A stretch of DNA of 64,000 nucleotides from Microbacterium sp. CGR2 (GCF_003626735.1 NZ_RBHX01000001.1:1240001-1304000), one strand, 5' to 3'; counted from the first letter of the stretch, positions 50,796 to 60,430 are shown. Notes: a model not told the origin generated them from the letters alone. Numbers and translations: made by a program.

Positions 50796-51916
50796 CCGTT
50801 CTGCTCGCCCCGGAGCGCAGCGCGCTTTCCCTGCTGCCTGCACCCGCCCTGTGCACGCTGCCGACCGCTGTCACCGAGAACCTGCGCCATATCCGTGCCG
50901 CCACCGACGCCCGCATCATGGCCGTGGTGAAAGCCGACGGCTACGGCCACGGTGCGGTGTCGGTCGCGCGAACCGCCGTCGATGCCGGCGCGGAATGGCT
51001 CGGCGTGACAGATGTCGCCGAAGCGGTGATACTGCGGGACGCGGGCCTTCGTGTTCCGATCCTCGCCTGGCTGAATCCGTCGGGGATCGATGCGGCACAG
51101 GCGGCCGAGCACCGGATCGACGTCGCGGTCGGGTCGGTCGAGGAGTTGCGTCAGCTCATCGCGGATGCTGCGCGGCCGCTGCGCGTACACCTGCAGATGG
51201 ACACGGGGATGTCGCGCGGCGGTTGCCCGCTCGGCGAGTGGACCGAGTTGTTGCGGCTTGCACGAGCCGGACGAGGGCGAGTCGAGGTCGTGGGAGTGAT
51301 GGGGCATCTTCCGCGCGCCGACGAGGGCGACCCGCGAGCCAACGAGGCCGCGGTGCTGCGGATGCGTCAGGCGCGGGATGCCGTGCTGCGGGCGGGGTTC
51401 GGGCCGGTCCTGGTGCATCTTGCCGCGACCTCCGGGGTGCTGACCGACCCCGCCACCCACTTCGACATGGTGCGCATCGGGGCGGGCCTGGTCGGCATCG
51501 ATCCGTCCAGCACCGTGACGCTGGCGGGGGCTTCCCGGTTCACGGCATCCGTCGTGCACAGTTCGTGGGTGCCGGCCGGCACGCCCGTCGGGTACGGGAG
51601 CACACACCTCACGACGAGGGGGACGCATCTGAGTGTCGTCGGCGTGGGGTACGCCGACGGCATCCCGCGCGAACTCGGGGCGGGCGCCGCGGTCGAGATC
51701 GCCGGGCGGAGGTGCCCGATCGTGGGACCCGTGTCGATGGATCAGATCGTCGTCGACACCGGGGACACGGCGGTTCCTCGAAGCGCGGCGGTCACGGTGT
51801 TCGGTCCGGAGGGCGGTGCCGTGCCATCGGTGCAGGAGTGGGCGCGGTGGGCGGGCACCATCCCGCACACCGTCGTCACCGGTATCGGTTCGCGCGTGCA
51901 GCGGTGCATCGCATGA
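50792..51916 (+). CDS. alr: alanine racemase
   Basis: PLP enzyme of 374 residues interconverting L- and D-Ala, or possibly Ser. PLP lysine in MAVVKADGYGHGA, GVTDVAEAVILRDAG, MDTGMSRGGCP, VRIGAGLVGIDP, catalytic Tyr in GVGYADGIPRELG and GPVSMDQIVVD. It lacks the membrane domain of VanT. GTG 50792 overlaps the carboxypeptidase stop and its stop overlaps the ligase start. This is not the usual housekeeping location beside tsaE/tsaB, so it may be a dedicated supply gene for the ligase. Confidence 0.93.
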   Translation: MTVLLAPERSALSLLPAPALCTLPTAVTENLRHIRAATDARIMAVVKADGYGHGAVSVARTAVDAGAEWLGVTDVAEAVILRDAGLRVPILAWLNPSGIDAAQAAEHRIDVAVGSVEELRQLIADAARPLRVHLQMDTGMSRGGCPLGEWTELLRLARAGRGRVEVVGVMGHLPRADEGDPRANEAAVLRMRQARDAVLRAGFGPVLVHLAATSGVLTDPATHFDMVRIGAGLVGIDPSSTVTLAGASRFTASVVHSSWVPAGTPVGYGSTHLTTRGTHLSVVGVGYADGIPRELGAGAAVEIAGRRCPIVGPVSMDQIVVDTGDTAVPRSAAVTVFGPEGGAVPSVQEWARWAGTIPHTVVTGIGSRVQRCIA

Positions 51917-52863
51917 CGACGCACGTCCTGGTCATCGGGGGAGGGCAGAACGCGGAGCATGACGTCTCGCTGGCGTCGGCCGCGGCTGTCGCGGCAGCGC
52001 TGGGGATGAGCGGCCACGTGGTCAGTACGGTGACCATCGATCGCTCGGGGATCTGGCGCGCCGACGGCATCCCGCCGTGCGTCTCTCCGGCTGAATCGCT
52101 GGTGCGCGCGATGCCGTTGATCGCCCGAGCCGACGTGGTCTTCCCTGCGGTGCACGGAGCGCTCGGCGAAGACGGCGCGCTCGCCGCGTTGTGCGCGCTG
52201 GCCGGTGCCAGGGTCGTCGGGTCCGGTCTGCGCGCGGGCGCACTCGGGATGGACAAGTGGGCGACCAAGCTGGTGGCGGATGCCGTCGGCATCCGCACGG
52301 CGAGAGGACGCCTGATCGCGGCGGAGGACGCGGGAGATGCGGAGTTCGACGGCGAGGTCGTGGTGAAGCCCGTATCGGCGGGGTCGAGCTACGGCGTGAG
52401 CCTGGTGCGGCAAGAAGGAGAACTGCTCGCCGCACTGCACACGGCGGCGAAGTTCGATCGACGCATCCTCGTCGAGGAGGTCGTGCGGGGGCGAGAGATC
52501 GATGTGGCGGTGCTGCGGGAGTCCGGCGGGGTGCGGTGGGCGGCGCCGCCGTTGGAGATCCATGCGACCGGACTCTTCGACACCGCCATGAAGTACGACG
52601 GGAGCGCGCGGTTCACCGTGCCGGCTCAGCTCGATGCGGCGGAGACCTCCGCGCTCAAGCGCGCCGCGGTGGCGATGTTCGACGCGCTCGGCTGCGCGGG
52701 AGTCGCCCGCATGGACTTCTTCCTGACAGACGACGGGCCGGTGCTGAACGAGGTGAACACGATGCCGGGGCTGACCGCGGCCTCGCAGGTGCCTCGGATG
52801 TTCGCGGCGGCCGGAGTCGAGTACACCGACCTCGTGACGCGTCTCGTGCGGGCGGCGCGATGA
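51913..52863 (+). CDS. D-alanine--D-X ligase, van-type
   Basis: ATP-grasp ligase of 316 residues. HGALGEDG at 81-88, VVVKPVSAGSSYGVSLV (ATP lid), the omega loop with Lys227-Tyr228, ARMDFFLTDDG and LNEVNTMPGLTAASQVPRMF. The last block and MDKWATKLVADAVGI are nearer to VanA/VanC/VanG-type ligases than to housekeeping Ddl. The K-Y pair argues against D-lactate use and leaves D-Ser or D-Ala as partner. At 316 residues it is slightly short. It is the last gene of the operon, coupled by ATGA. Confidence 0.88.
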   Translation: MTTHVLVIGGGQNAEHDVSLASAAAVAAALGMSGHVVSTVTIDRSGIWRADGIPPCVSPAESLVRAMPLIARADVVFPAVHGALGEDGALAALCALAGARVVGSGLRAGALGMDKWATKLVADAVGIRTARGRLIAAEDAGDAEFDGEVVVKPVSAGSSYGVSLVRQEGELLAALHTAAKFDRRILVEEVVRGREIDVAVLRESGGVRWAAPPLEIHATGLFDTAMKYDGSARFTVPAQLDAAETSALKRAAVAMFDALGCAGVARMDFFLTDDGPVLNEVNTMPGLTAASQVPRMFAAAGVEYTDLVTRLVRAAR

Positions 52864-52905
52864 AAGGGTATCGACAAGCGGGCTCGGGCGGCGGATGCTG
52901 GACAC

Positions 52906-53295
52906 ATGGCGGCTTTCACTGTGGATGGTGCGTTCAGCGGATTCAGCGTCGATGACATCGACGCGGCGAGGGAGTTCTACGGCACGACCCTCGGGCTCGA
53001 CGTCCAGGACAACGCGATGGGATTCCTCGATCTGCGGCTGTCGAACGGCGGGATGATCCTGATCTACGGCAAACCGAATCACGAGCCGGCGAGCTTCACG
53101 ATCCTCAACTTCCCCGTCGCCGACATCGACGCCGCGGTCGACGAGCTCATCGCACGAGGAGTCACGACCAAGATCTACAGCGACGCGGAGTTCCCCTCCG
53201 ACGAGCGCGGGATCGTCCGTGGCAACGGACAGGGGCCCGACATCGCGTGGTTCCGCGACCCGGCCGGCAACGTGCTCGCGGTCATGGAAGCCTGA
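52906..53295 (+). CDS. VOC-family (glyoxalase-like) protein
   Basis: A 129-residue single-domain protein with two beta-alpha-beta-beta-beta units: [20 protein letters not shown], then [18 protein letters not shown], and [20 protein letters not shown] ending [14 protein letters not shown]. The conserved final Glu is kept; the His metal ligand usual in strand 1 is not obvious, so metal binding is doubtful. ATG 52906. It could be a small-molecule binder or a lyase/isomerase. It follows the ligase gene after 42 bases, probably without functional link. Confidence 0.87.
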   Translation: MAAFTVDGAFSGFSVDDIDAAREFYGTTLGLDVQDNAMGFLDLRLSNGGMILIYGKPNHEPASFTILNFPVADIDAAVDELIARGVTTKIYSDAEFPSDERGIVRGNGQGPDIAWFRDPAGNVLAVMEA

Positions 53296-53653
53296 CACCG
53301 GTTCCACCGTCCGTCCCGAATCACGGGTGCGCACCACCGAACGCTTCCCGGCTGACCACTTAACCCTCCGTGGCGAACCACGTAACGCTGGCGGTGCGAC
53401 TACTGAACGCCGACTCGCCGCCCCTCCTGCCACCCGATCGCAGGAAGGCTGGCGAGTTCGATGGCGAGTTGACGACGCGGAAGGGAGGCCGGAACGTGTC
53501 CTTCGGTAGACGTGATCGGGATCGGAGGCCGGGCGACCTGGCCGAGCGGTGCCGAGTACAGGAACAGCACGAGCCGCACAGCTGGCAGGTCAGTCCCACG
53601 GTGTATGCCGCGTGCGGCGGGCACGCCCCCGAGCGGCCGCAGAGGATGCGGGA
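53296..53653. other. 358-base stretch without a convincing gene
   Basis: Short open frames exist on both strands, but none has a ribosome site, a family motif or actinobacterial codon bias over its length. An imperfect stem is formed by CTCGCCGCCCCTCCTGC near 53411 and GCAGG-AAGGCTGGCGAG near 53442. GGCCGAGCGGT near 53543 looks like a tRNA arm but no acceptor stem can be built. A decayed gene or an uncharacterised small RNA is possible. Confidence 0.4.
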
Positions 53654-56188
53654 CTAGAGCCGATCGACGCCGGTGACGGTGAGCACAGCTTCCCCGGCCT
53701 CATCGGATGCCGCGAGGTCGACGGTGGCCGAGATGCCCCAGTCGTGGTCGCCTGCAGGGTCGTCGAAGATCTGGCGGGCGGTCCACTCGGTCGCTCCTTC
53801 CGAGAGCAGGAGGAGCTTCGAGCTGCGCGCATCCGCACCGGTGAGGATCTCGTCATGGTCGGTGAAGTAGCCGTCGAGCGCATCGGCCCATGCGTCGGCA
53901 CCGAACGCCGAGTCGAGCTCGCCGAGCGCGTTCACGTTCTCTCGGGCTGCGAGCTGCACGCGGCGGAACAGCTCGTTGCGCACCAGGGTGCGGAAGGCGC
54001 GGGTGTTGCTGGTGAGCCGCTTGGGAGCGGGCGGCACGATGGGCTCATCGCCCGCGGGGCCGCCGTCGAAGCGTCCGTTGTCGATGCCGGCGCGCAGTTC
54101 CTCCCACTCGTCGAGCAGGCTCGAGTCGACCTGGCGCACGAGCTCCCCGAGCCATTCGATGAGGTCGCGCAGATCCTCGTCCTTCAGCTCTTCGGGAATG
54201 GTCTGCGACGCCGCGCGGTACGCGTCGGAGAGGTAGCGGAGAACCACTCCCTCGGAGCGAGCGATCTTGTAGTACGCGACATATTCCCCGAACGACATGG
54301 CGCGCTCATACATGTCACGGACAACCGACTTCGGGCGCAGCTCGAAGTCTCGGATCCACGGCTGCGCCGCGCTGAACGTCTCGAACGCGGCCGAGAGGAG
54401 TTCTTCGAGGGGCTTGGGGTAGGTGATCTCCTCCAGGAGCTCCATCCGCTCGTCGTACTCGATGCCCTCCGACTTCATCGCGGCGACCGCCTCGCCACGG
54501 GCGAGGTACTCCTGCTGGCTCAGCACGGCGCGAGGGTCGTCGAGCGTCGACTCGACGATCGAGATCATGTCGAGTGCGAACGACCCGGTCCCGACGCCGC
54601 CTGACGCGCCCGGCTCCGGGTCGAGGAGCTCGAACGCCGCGAGGGCGAACGGGGACAGGGGCTGGTTGAGAGCGAAGTTCGGCTGGAGGTCGACCGTGAG
54701 ACGGATGCCGTCGCCGTCGTTCTCCACGATGCCCGATTCACGGAGGGTCCGGTAGATTCCGAGCGCACGGATCGCCAGCTGCCGCTGCCGTGCACGCGGC
54801 TCGTGGTTGTCGTATACCAGGGAGCGCATATTGCCGAAGACGTCGCCGCTGCGCGCGATCACGTTGAGCATCATCGCGCTGGTGATCTGCATGTGTGAGG
54901 TCAGCGTCTCGGGCACGGCATCGATCAGCTTGCGGAACGACGGCTCTCCCCACGACACGAAGCCGTCCGGGGCTTTCTTGCGGGTGATCTTGCGCTTCTT
55001 CTTCGGGTCGTCGCCGGCCTTCTTGATCGCGGCGATGTTGTCGCTCTCGTGCTCGGGCGCCTGCGCGACGACGGTTCCGGCGGTGTCGAAGCCCGCGCGT
55101 CCCGCGCGCCCCGCGATCTGGTGGAACTCACGCGCGTTGAGCTGCCGCATCCGAGTGCCGTCGTACTTCGTCAGTGCCGTGAGCAGCACGGTGCGGATCG
55201 GTACGTTGATGCCGACGCCGAGCGTGTCGGTGCCGCAGATCACCCGCAGCAGCCCGCGCTGGGCGAGCTGCTCGACCAGGCGACGGTACTTAGGCAGCAT
55301 CCCGGCGTGGTGCACTCCGATACCCGCCCGGAGGAATCGGGAGAGGGTCTTGCCGAACGCGGTCGTGAAGCGGAACTCGCCGATCAGGTCTGCGATCCTG
55401 TCGCGTTGCTCGCGCGTCGCGACCTTCGTGCTCGACAACGCCTGGGCGCGCTCCATGGCCGCCGCCTGCGAGAAGTGCACGACGTAGACCGGAGCCTGCC
55501 CCGTGCCCAGCAGGTCGTCGATGGTCTCGTGGATCGGCGTCGTCTCGTAGAAGAAGTGCAGCGGCACCGGACGTTCGACACCCGTGACGGATGCCGTCTC
55601 TCGGCCCGTGCGTCGCGTGAGGTCGGCGGCGAGTTCGGTCACGTCGCCGAGGGTTGCGGACATCAGGATGAACTGCGCCTGGGGGAGCAACAGCAGCGGG
55701 ACCTGCCATGCCCAGCCGCGCTCGGGGTCGCCGTAGAAGTGGAACTCGTCCATCACGACCTGCCCCAGATCCGCTGCCGTGCCCTGCCGCAGAGCGAGGT
55801 TCGCGAGGATCTCCGCTGTGCAGCAGATGATCGGCGCGTCCGCGTTCACCGCAGAGTCGCCGGTCACCATGCCGACGTTCTCGGCGCCGAACACGTCGAC
55901 CAGCGCGAAGAACTTCTCGCTCACCAGCGCCTTGATCGGGGCGGTGTAGTAGCTGCGCCTGCCCGAGACCAGGGCGGCGAAGTGCGCGCCCACCGCCACC
56001 AGGGACTTTCCGGTGCCCGTCGGGGTCGACAGGATCAGGTTGTTGCCCGAGACGATCTCGATGACCGCCTCGTCCTGCGCGGGATACAGGCGGATGCCGG
56101 TCGACTCCGCCCATTCGACGAACGCCAGGTAGACGGCATCCGGGTCGGTTCCGTCTGGCAGGGTGGCGGGGTCGAGGAGCGCAGGCAT
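53654..56188 (-). CDS. Ski2-like DEAD/DEAH helicase with DUF3516 domain
   Basis: An 844-residue RNA helicase. Motif I STPTGTGKS (about 54-62), motif II VVMDEFHFYGDPE (DEFH), motif III LMSATLGD, motif IV area VYVVHFSQ, motif V GTDTLGVGINVPI, motif VI QIAGRAGRAGFDT. The C-terminal half, from about 490 to the end, is DUF3516, found with actinobacterial Ski2 relatives. The probable role is RNA turnover or structured-RNA unwinding in the cytoplasm. AAGGA precedes ATG 56188. It stands 31 bases after the deoD stop region in the same direction, without functional link evident. Confidence 0.93.
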   Translation of the reverse strand: MPALLDPATLPDGTDPDAVYLAFVEWAESTGIRLYPAQDEAVIEIVSGNNLILSTPTGTGKSLVAVGAHFAALVSGRRSYYTAPIKALVSEKFFALVDVFGAENVGMVTGDSAVNADAPIICCTAEILANLALRQGTAADLGQVVMDEFHFYGDPERGWAWQVPLLLLPQAQFILMSATLGDVTELAADLTRRTGRETASVTGVERPVPLHFFYETTPIHETIDDLLGTGQAPVYVVHFSQAAAMERAQALSSTKVATREQRDRIADLIGEFRFTTAFGKTLSRFLRAGIGVHHAGMLPKYRRLVEQLAQRGLLRVICGTDTLGVGINVPIRTVLLTALTKYDGTRMRQLNAREFHQIAGRAGRAGFDTAGTVVAQAPEHESDNIAAIKKAGDDPKKKRKITRKKAPDGFVSWGEPSFRKLIDAVPETLTSHMQITSAMMLNVIARSGDVFGNMRSLVYDNHEPRARQRQLAIRALGIYRTLRESGIVENDGDGIRLTVDLQPNFALNQPLSPFALAAFELLDPEPGASGGVGTGSFALDMISIVESTLDDPRAVLSQQEYLARGEAVAAMKSEGIEYDERMELLEEITYPKPLEELLSAAFETFSAAQPWIRDFELRPKSVVRDMYERAMSFGEYVAYYKIARSEGVVLRYLSDAYRAASQTIPEELKDEDLRDLIEWLGELVRQVDSSLLDEWEELRAGIDNGRFDGGPAGDEPIVPPAPKRLTSNTRAFRTLVRNELFRRVQLAARENVNALGELDSAFGADAWADALDGYFTDHDEILTGADARSSKLLLLSEGATEWTARQIFDDPAGDHDWGISATVDLAASDEAGEAVLTVTGVDRL

Positions 56189-56219
56189 GGTCCTTCGATC
56201 ATCCCTTACTGAGCGGGGA

Positions 56220-56933
56220 TCAGACTGCGGTCGCCGCCTGCAGGGCGATGCGGATCATGTCGCCGAAGGTCTGCTCCCGTTCCAGGGCGGTGGTCTGCTC
56301 GCCGGTGACGATGTGATCGGACACGGTGCAGATGCTCAAGGCCCGGCGGCCGTAGTAGGCGGCGAGGGTGTAGAGCCCGCTCGTCTCCATCTCCACCCCG
56401 AGCACGCCGTGCTGTACGAACGGTTGGTTGAGTTCGGGGCGCGTGCTGTAGAACTGGTCGCTCGAGAAGAGCAGACCCACGTGCACGGCTGACTCCAGCG
56501 GCTCCGACCCGCTCGCCTCGACCGCCGCCCGCAGCAGCGAGAAGTCGGCGACCGGTGCATAGTCCTGTCCGTGGAAGCGCACGCGGTTGATACCGGAGTC
56601 GGTGCACGCGCCGTTGGCGATGATGATGTCGCGCACCGCCAGCTTCTCGGTCAGAGCTCCGCACGAACCGACCCGCACGATGGTCTGCACGTCGTACTCG
56701 TCGAAGAGCTCGGTGGCGTAGATCGCCATCGACGGCTGACCCATTCCGGAGCCCTGCACAGAGATGCGATGCCCGTTCCAGGTGCCGGTGAACCCCAGCA
56801 TCCCGCGGGTCTCCGTGTACAGCTCTGCGTCGTCGAGGAAGGTCTCCGCGATCCACCGGGCCCGCAGCGGGTCGCCGGGGAAGAGGACGATGGGGGCGAT
56901 CTGGCCGGGGTCGGCGGCGATGTGCGTGCTCAT
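56220..56933 (-). CDS. deoD: purine-nucleoside phosphorylase (DeoD-type)
   Basis: A 237-residue hexameric-type phosphorylase releasing purine bases from (deoxy)ribonucleosides. HIAADPGQIAPIVLFPGDPL (phosphate Gly and Arg), VQGSGMGQPSMAIYATELF, VRVGSCGALTEKLAVRDIII, VEMETSGLYTLAA (ribose Glu/Met) and CTVSDHIVTGE (base Asp). Length and order are normal. ATG 56933. It may form a transcript with the helicase gene. Confidence 0.96.
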   Translation of the reverse strand: MSTHIAADPGQIAPIVLFPGDPLRARWIAETFLDDAELYTETRGMLGFTGTWNGHRISVQGSGMGQPSMAIYATELFDEYDVQTIVRVGSCGALTEKLAVRDIIIANGACTDSGINRVRFHGQDYAPVADFSLLRAAVEASGSEPLESAVHVGLLFSSDQFYSTRPELNQPFVQHGVLGVEMETSGLYTLAAYYGRRALSICTVSDHIVTGEQTTALEREQTFGDMIRIALQAATAV

Positions 56934-57071
56934 CGTGCCAATGTACTGACCTCGTCGGGTCGGCGGGCAGGAGCGGCGGCGCGCCGCCGCGGCCCTAGGT
57001 CGCGGCAGCCGTCTTTGGCATCATCGGATGACGACCGGATGCGGTGGCTTCACCGCGAGGGAGGGACGACG

Positions 57072-58583
57072 ATGTCCGACCAGATCTTCACATTCGCGGC
57101 TCTCGGGCTGTACTTCGCAGCGATGCTGCTCATCGGCTGGATCGCGTTCCGGCGGACCGGCGACCACGAGGACTACATGCTCGGCGGGCGGAACCTGCCG
57201 CCGTGGGTCGCGGCGCTCAGCGCGGGAGCATCCGACATGTCGGGCTGGCTGGTCATGGGGCTTCCGGGCGCGATCTATGTCTCGGGACTCATCGAGGCGT
57301 GGATCGCGATCGGGCTGACCATCGGCGCATATCTGAACTGGCTGCTCGTCGCGCCGCGCCTGCGGGCGTACACCCAGGTGTCGCGCAACTCGATCACGGT
57401 CCCGAGCTTCTTCGAGAACCGGCTGCGCGATACGACGCGATTGCTGCGAGTGCTCTCCGGTGTCGTCATCCTCGTCTTCTTCACCCTCTACATCTCTTCG
57501 GGCATGGTCGCCGGCGGAGTCTTCTTCGAGAGCTCGTTCAACGGCGACTACCTCACCGGGATGCTGCTGGTCACCGGCGTCACCCTCGCGTACACGCTCT
57601 TCGGCGGTTTCCTCGGCGCCTCGTTCACCGACGTCGTGCAGGGGCTGATGATGGTCATCGCGCTGATCGTGATCCCGGTCGCCGCGATCGTCGCCATCGG
57701 CGGCCTGGCCGAGACAGGGCAGCTCATCAACGAGGTCGCGCCCGATCACCTGTCGATGCTGTCCGGTACGGCACTGACCGGCGGCACGGTCCTCGCCATC
57801 GTCTCCTCGCTGGCCTGGGGCCTCGGATACTTCGGGCAGCCGCACATCATCGTCCGCTTCATGGCGTTGCGCTCGCCGCAAGAGGCCAAGAGCGCGCGCC
57901 GCATCGGCATGTCCTGGATGATCGTCTCTCTCTTCGGCGCCGTGATCTCGGGGCTCGTCGGCATCGCCTACATCGCCAAGACGGGCACCGATCTCACCAA
58001 CCCGGAGACGGTGGTGCTGGTGATGTCGCAGACGCTGCTGCATCCGTTCGTCGCCGGTCTGGTGCTCGCCGCGGTGCTCGCCGCGATCATGAGTACGATC
58101 TCGAGTCAGCTGATCGTCTGCTCCTCGGCCCTCGTCGAGGATCTTTACGGCGTCTTCCGGCGCACGCCTCCCTCTCAGAAGACACTCATGCTGATGGGGC
58201 GTCTGGGCGTGCTCGGCATAGCGATCGTCGCCGCGCTGCTCGCGATCACGCCGAACGACACCATCCTCGGCCTCGTCTCGTTCGCCTGGGCCGGCTTCGG
58301 TGCCGCATTCGGGCCGGTGATCCTGTTGAGCCTCTACTGGCGCAAGCTCACCAACTGGGGCGCCCTGGCCGGGATGTTCGTCGGGGCGGCGACCGTCTTC
58401 ATCTGGAAAGCCTTCGACACGGGGCTCTATGAGCTGCTGCCCGCATTCGCCTTGGCGATGCTCGCGGCCGTCGGCGTGAGCCTCGTCACCTACACGCACG
58501 ACGACGACATCCAACAGGAATTCACCGACACCGGCACGATGGTCGCAGTCCGCCGGCCGCACGCGGTCGGCGACACCCCGTAG
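57072..58583 (+). CDS. putP: sodium/proline symporter
   Basis: A 503-residue SSS-family transporter with 13 helices. ALGLYFAAMLLIGWIAFRRT, YMLGGRNLPPWVAALSAGAS, DMSGWLVMGLPGAIYVSG (the Na+ site region with D-M-S-G-W), SSLAWGLGYFGQPHIIVRFM (the family signature) and AIMSTISSQLIVCSSALVED. It imports proline with sodium for nutrition or osmoprotection. GAGGGAGGGA precedes ATG 57072. No putA is adjacent. Confidence 0.95.
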   Translation: MSDQIFTFAALGLYFAAMLLIGWIAFRRTGDHEDYMLGGRNLPPWVAALSAGASDMSGWLVMGLPGAIYVSGLIEAWIAIGLTIGAYLNWLLVAPRLRAYTQVSRNSITVPSFFENRLRDTTRLLRVLSGVVILVFFTLYISSGMVAGGVFFESSFNGDYLTGMLLVTGVTLAYTLFGGFLGASFTDVVQGLMMVIALIVIPVAAIVAIGGLAETGQLINEVAPDHLSMLSGTALTGGTVLAIVSSLAWGLGYFGQPHIIVRFMALRSPQEAKSARRIGMSWMIVSLFGAVISGLVGIAYIAKTGTDLTNPETVVLVMSQTLLHPFVAGLVLAAVLAAIMSTISSQLIVCSSALVEDLYGVFRRTPPSQKTLMLMGRLGVLGIAIVAALLAITPNDTILGLVSFAWAGFGAAFGPVILLSLYWRKLTNWGALAGMFVGAATVFIWKAFDTGLYELLPAFALAMLAAVGVSLVTYTHDDDIQQEFTDTGTMVAVRRPHAVGDTP

Positions 58584-58619
58584 CGCTCGTTCGCCGAGCG
58601 GTCTGCCGCGGGCGAGCGA

Positions 58620-59288
58620 TCAGCCCTCGCGGCGGCGCACGATCTCGCCGATCCACAGCGGAGCGAAGGGCGAGGTGCACCCCGGCGCCGTCGGGTAGTC
58701 GGCGAGAACCTGCAGTCGTTCGCCGATCTCGAGCGCCCTGGCGCGGTACTCGGGGTGGAAGATGCCGATGTTCGCGAGGGTCTCGTTCATCGCCCACTGC
58801 AACCGCGACGGCGCATCCTTCAGGTCGCGCTCGATGAGGTCGAGAAGGTGCTCGAGGTCGAGTCCTTCGGGCTCCTTCATCACGCGAACCGTCGTCAACG
58901 ACCAGGCGGCCGCGGCGACGGTCGGGTCCTCGTCGTCGAACCAGCGCAGCCGCATCTCCTCAGCGAGTGGCGTCTTCTTGGCCACGTAGTTGACGAACCA
59001 GTCGTTGACCTTCGGGGCACGGGTCTCGCGCAGCATCCCGTCGAGCTCGTCGGCGCTGAAGGCCCGCGGCTTGCAGATCAGGAGCGCGAGCAGCAGAGCC
59101 GGTGTCTCGCCGGTCGCCCAGAGTTCCTGCGCGAGGGCCTGGTCGGTCTTGATCTTCTTCGCGAGGCCGCGCAGCTGACTGAGATTGATGCCGTGATCGT
59201 CGCCGCGCTTCTCATTCGCGGCGCGCATCTTCGGATCTTCGAGGGCGGCCAGCTCACCGAGCGCCTCCGCCAGGGTCATGTCGGGCAT
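58620..59288 (-). CDS. AlkD-like DNA alkylation repair protein
   Basis: A 222-residue HEAT-repeat protein. LGELAALEDPKMRAANEKRG, DDHGINLSQLRGLAKKIKTD, LAQELWATGETPALLLALLI, WFDDEDPTVAAAAWSLTTVR and ETLANIGIFHP give the stacked helical repeats of the AlkC/AlkD-like glycosylase group, which remove N3/N7-alkylated bases. ATG 59288 is preferred because it begins the first repeat with GGAA upstream; ATG 59333 is possible. Catalytic Asp/Trp residues cannot be assigned with certainty. Confidence 0.75.
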   Translation of the reverse strand: MPDMTLAEALGELAALEDPKMRAANEKRGDDHGINLSQLRGLAKKIKTDQALAQELWATGETPALLLALLICKPRAFSADELDGMLRETRAPKVNDWFVNYVAKKTPLAEEMRLRWFDDEDPTVAAAAWSLTTVRVMKEPEGLDLEHLLDLIERDLKDAPSRLQWAMNETLANIGIFHPEYRARALEIGERLQVLADYPTAPGCTSPFAPLWIGEIVRRREG

Positions 59289-59392
59289 GGTTCCAGGGTA
59301 GGCCGCCAGCTCCGGTCGCAGGAAGGCATCCATGTCGCCGCCGGATGCCTGCGTTCTCGCGACCGGAGCGGCACCGTCGGAGCGATACCCGA

Positions 59393-60430
59393 TCACTCCT
59401 CGTCGAGCAGTTCACCGCGGATGCGGCGGAGATCTTCCATCAGTGAGCCGATCAGGATCCAGTGCTGAGACGACGGAGGGCGGATCACGAGCGGAGCTGT
59501 CAGTGCGGGGATCGCGGAGGTCAGCATCTCCGGCTCCGGTGAGACGTCGGCGATCTGCACCGCCAGGCGGACGTCGTGCCCCGCACGGCGCAGCTGCTCG
59601 GCGATCGCGACGACGGCCGGCTCCTCGCCGATCGAGTCGTCGTAGTGATCGAAGTAGGCGCGCGTCATCCCGATCGTCTGGGTCACGATCGGGGAGAGCC
59701 GCTCCAACAGCGCGCGCATCTCGCGCAGCTCGGCTCGATGCGTGGAACGGCGGGGGTTGAGGGTGAGCGATTCCTCGCCGGCGGCGATGGATGCGTCGGC
59801 GGCATCCTTCATCGGGCGGAGCAGTCGAACCTCGACCATCATCTCCTGCAGCCTCGCCGGCGTCTGCGGGTGCGGCAACGCATCGGCCAGGCGGTCGAGG
59901 CTTGCGGCGAGCTCTTGCCCCAGCAGGCCGACGTCGCGGCGTGCCGGAGCCACCAGCACGGGCGGGACGATCAGCGCGTTCACGACGATGCCGATCACCA
60001 CGCCGATGAGGGTCTCGACGATGCGCGCGAAGGCGTATTCGGGGCTGGATGAGCCCAGCGCAAGCACGAGCATCGCGGAGATCGCGACCTGATTACCGGT
60101 GCCAGGAGTCGCCCGGAAGGCCCACGCCACGAGCATCGACACGACGATCGCGAGCAGCACGATCCAGCTCGGAGAACCGAGCAGCAGCCCGAGACCGACG
60201 GCGATCACGACTCCGGCTATCACGCCGATGCTGCGCTCGAGCGCTTTCGACAGCGACTGGTTGACGCTCGGCTGGACGACCAGCAGGGCAGCGATCGCTG
60301 CGAACACCGGCAACTGGTTCGGGAACACCCACCCCGCGAGCAGCCACGCACCGATCGTCGCGGCAGCGGATTTCACCACCTGCAGCAGGGGCGCGCGCTG
60401 CGAGGCGCGGATCGCGGCGTGGATGCGCAT
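59393..60430 (-). CDS. FUSC-family aromatic-acid exporter-like protein
   Basis: A 345-residue protein. Six closely spaced helices fill residues 20-160 (AAATIGAWLLAGWVFPNQLP, ALERSIGVIAGVVIAVGLGL, VETLIGVVIGIVVNALIVPP). A soluble helical domain follows, about 165-345, with ELAASLDRLADALPHPQ and LREMRALLERLSPIVTQTIG. This is the FUSC/ArAE layout, linked to efflux of aromatic acids. Stop and start are clear; the 3' end lies 105 bases before the alkylation-repair start. Confidence 0.87.
   Translation of the reverse strand: MRIHAAIRASQRAPLLQVVKSAAATIGAWLLAGWVFPNQLPVFAAIAALLVVQPSVNQSLSKALERSIGVIAGVVIAVGLGLLLGSPSWIVLLAIVVSMLVAWAFRATPGTGNQVAISAMLVLALGSSSPEYAFARIVETLIGVVIGIVVNALIVPPVLVAPARRDVGLLGQELAASLDRLADALPHPQTPARLQEMMVEVRLLRPMKDAADASIAAGEESLTLNPRRSTHRAELREMRALLERLSPIVTQTIGMTRAYFDHYDDSIGEEPAVVAIAEQLRRAGHDVRLAVQIADVSPEPEMLTSAIPALTAPLVIRPPSSQHWILIGSLMEDLRRIRGELLDEE

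Noticed and set aside
53540..53553. tRNA-like GGCCGAGCGGT
   Set aside because: No anticodon arm, T-loop or acceptor stem can be built around it on either strand.
53370..53657. 95-codon plus-strand open frame in the gap before the helicase gene
   Set aside because: No ribosome site, no motif, overlaps the 3' end of the helicase gene and has amino-acid composition of noncoding GC-rich sequence.
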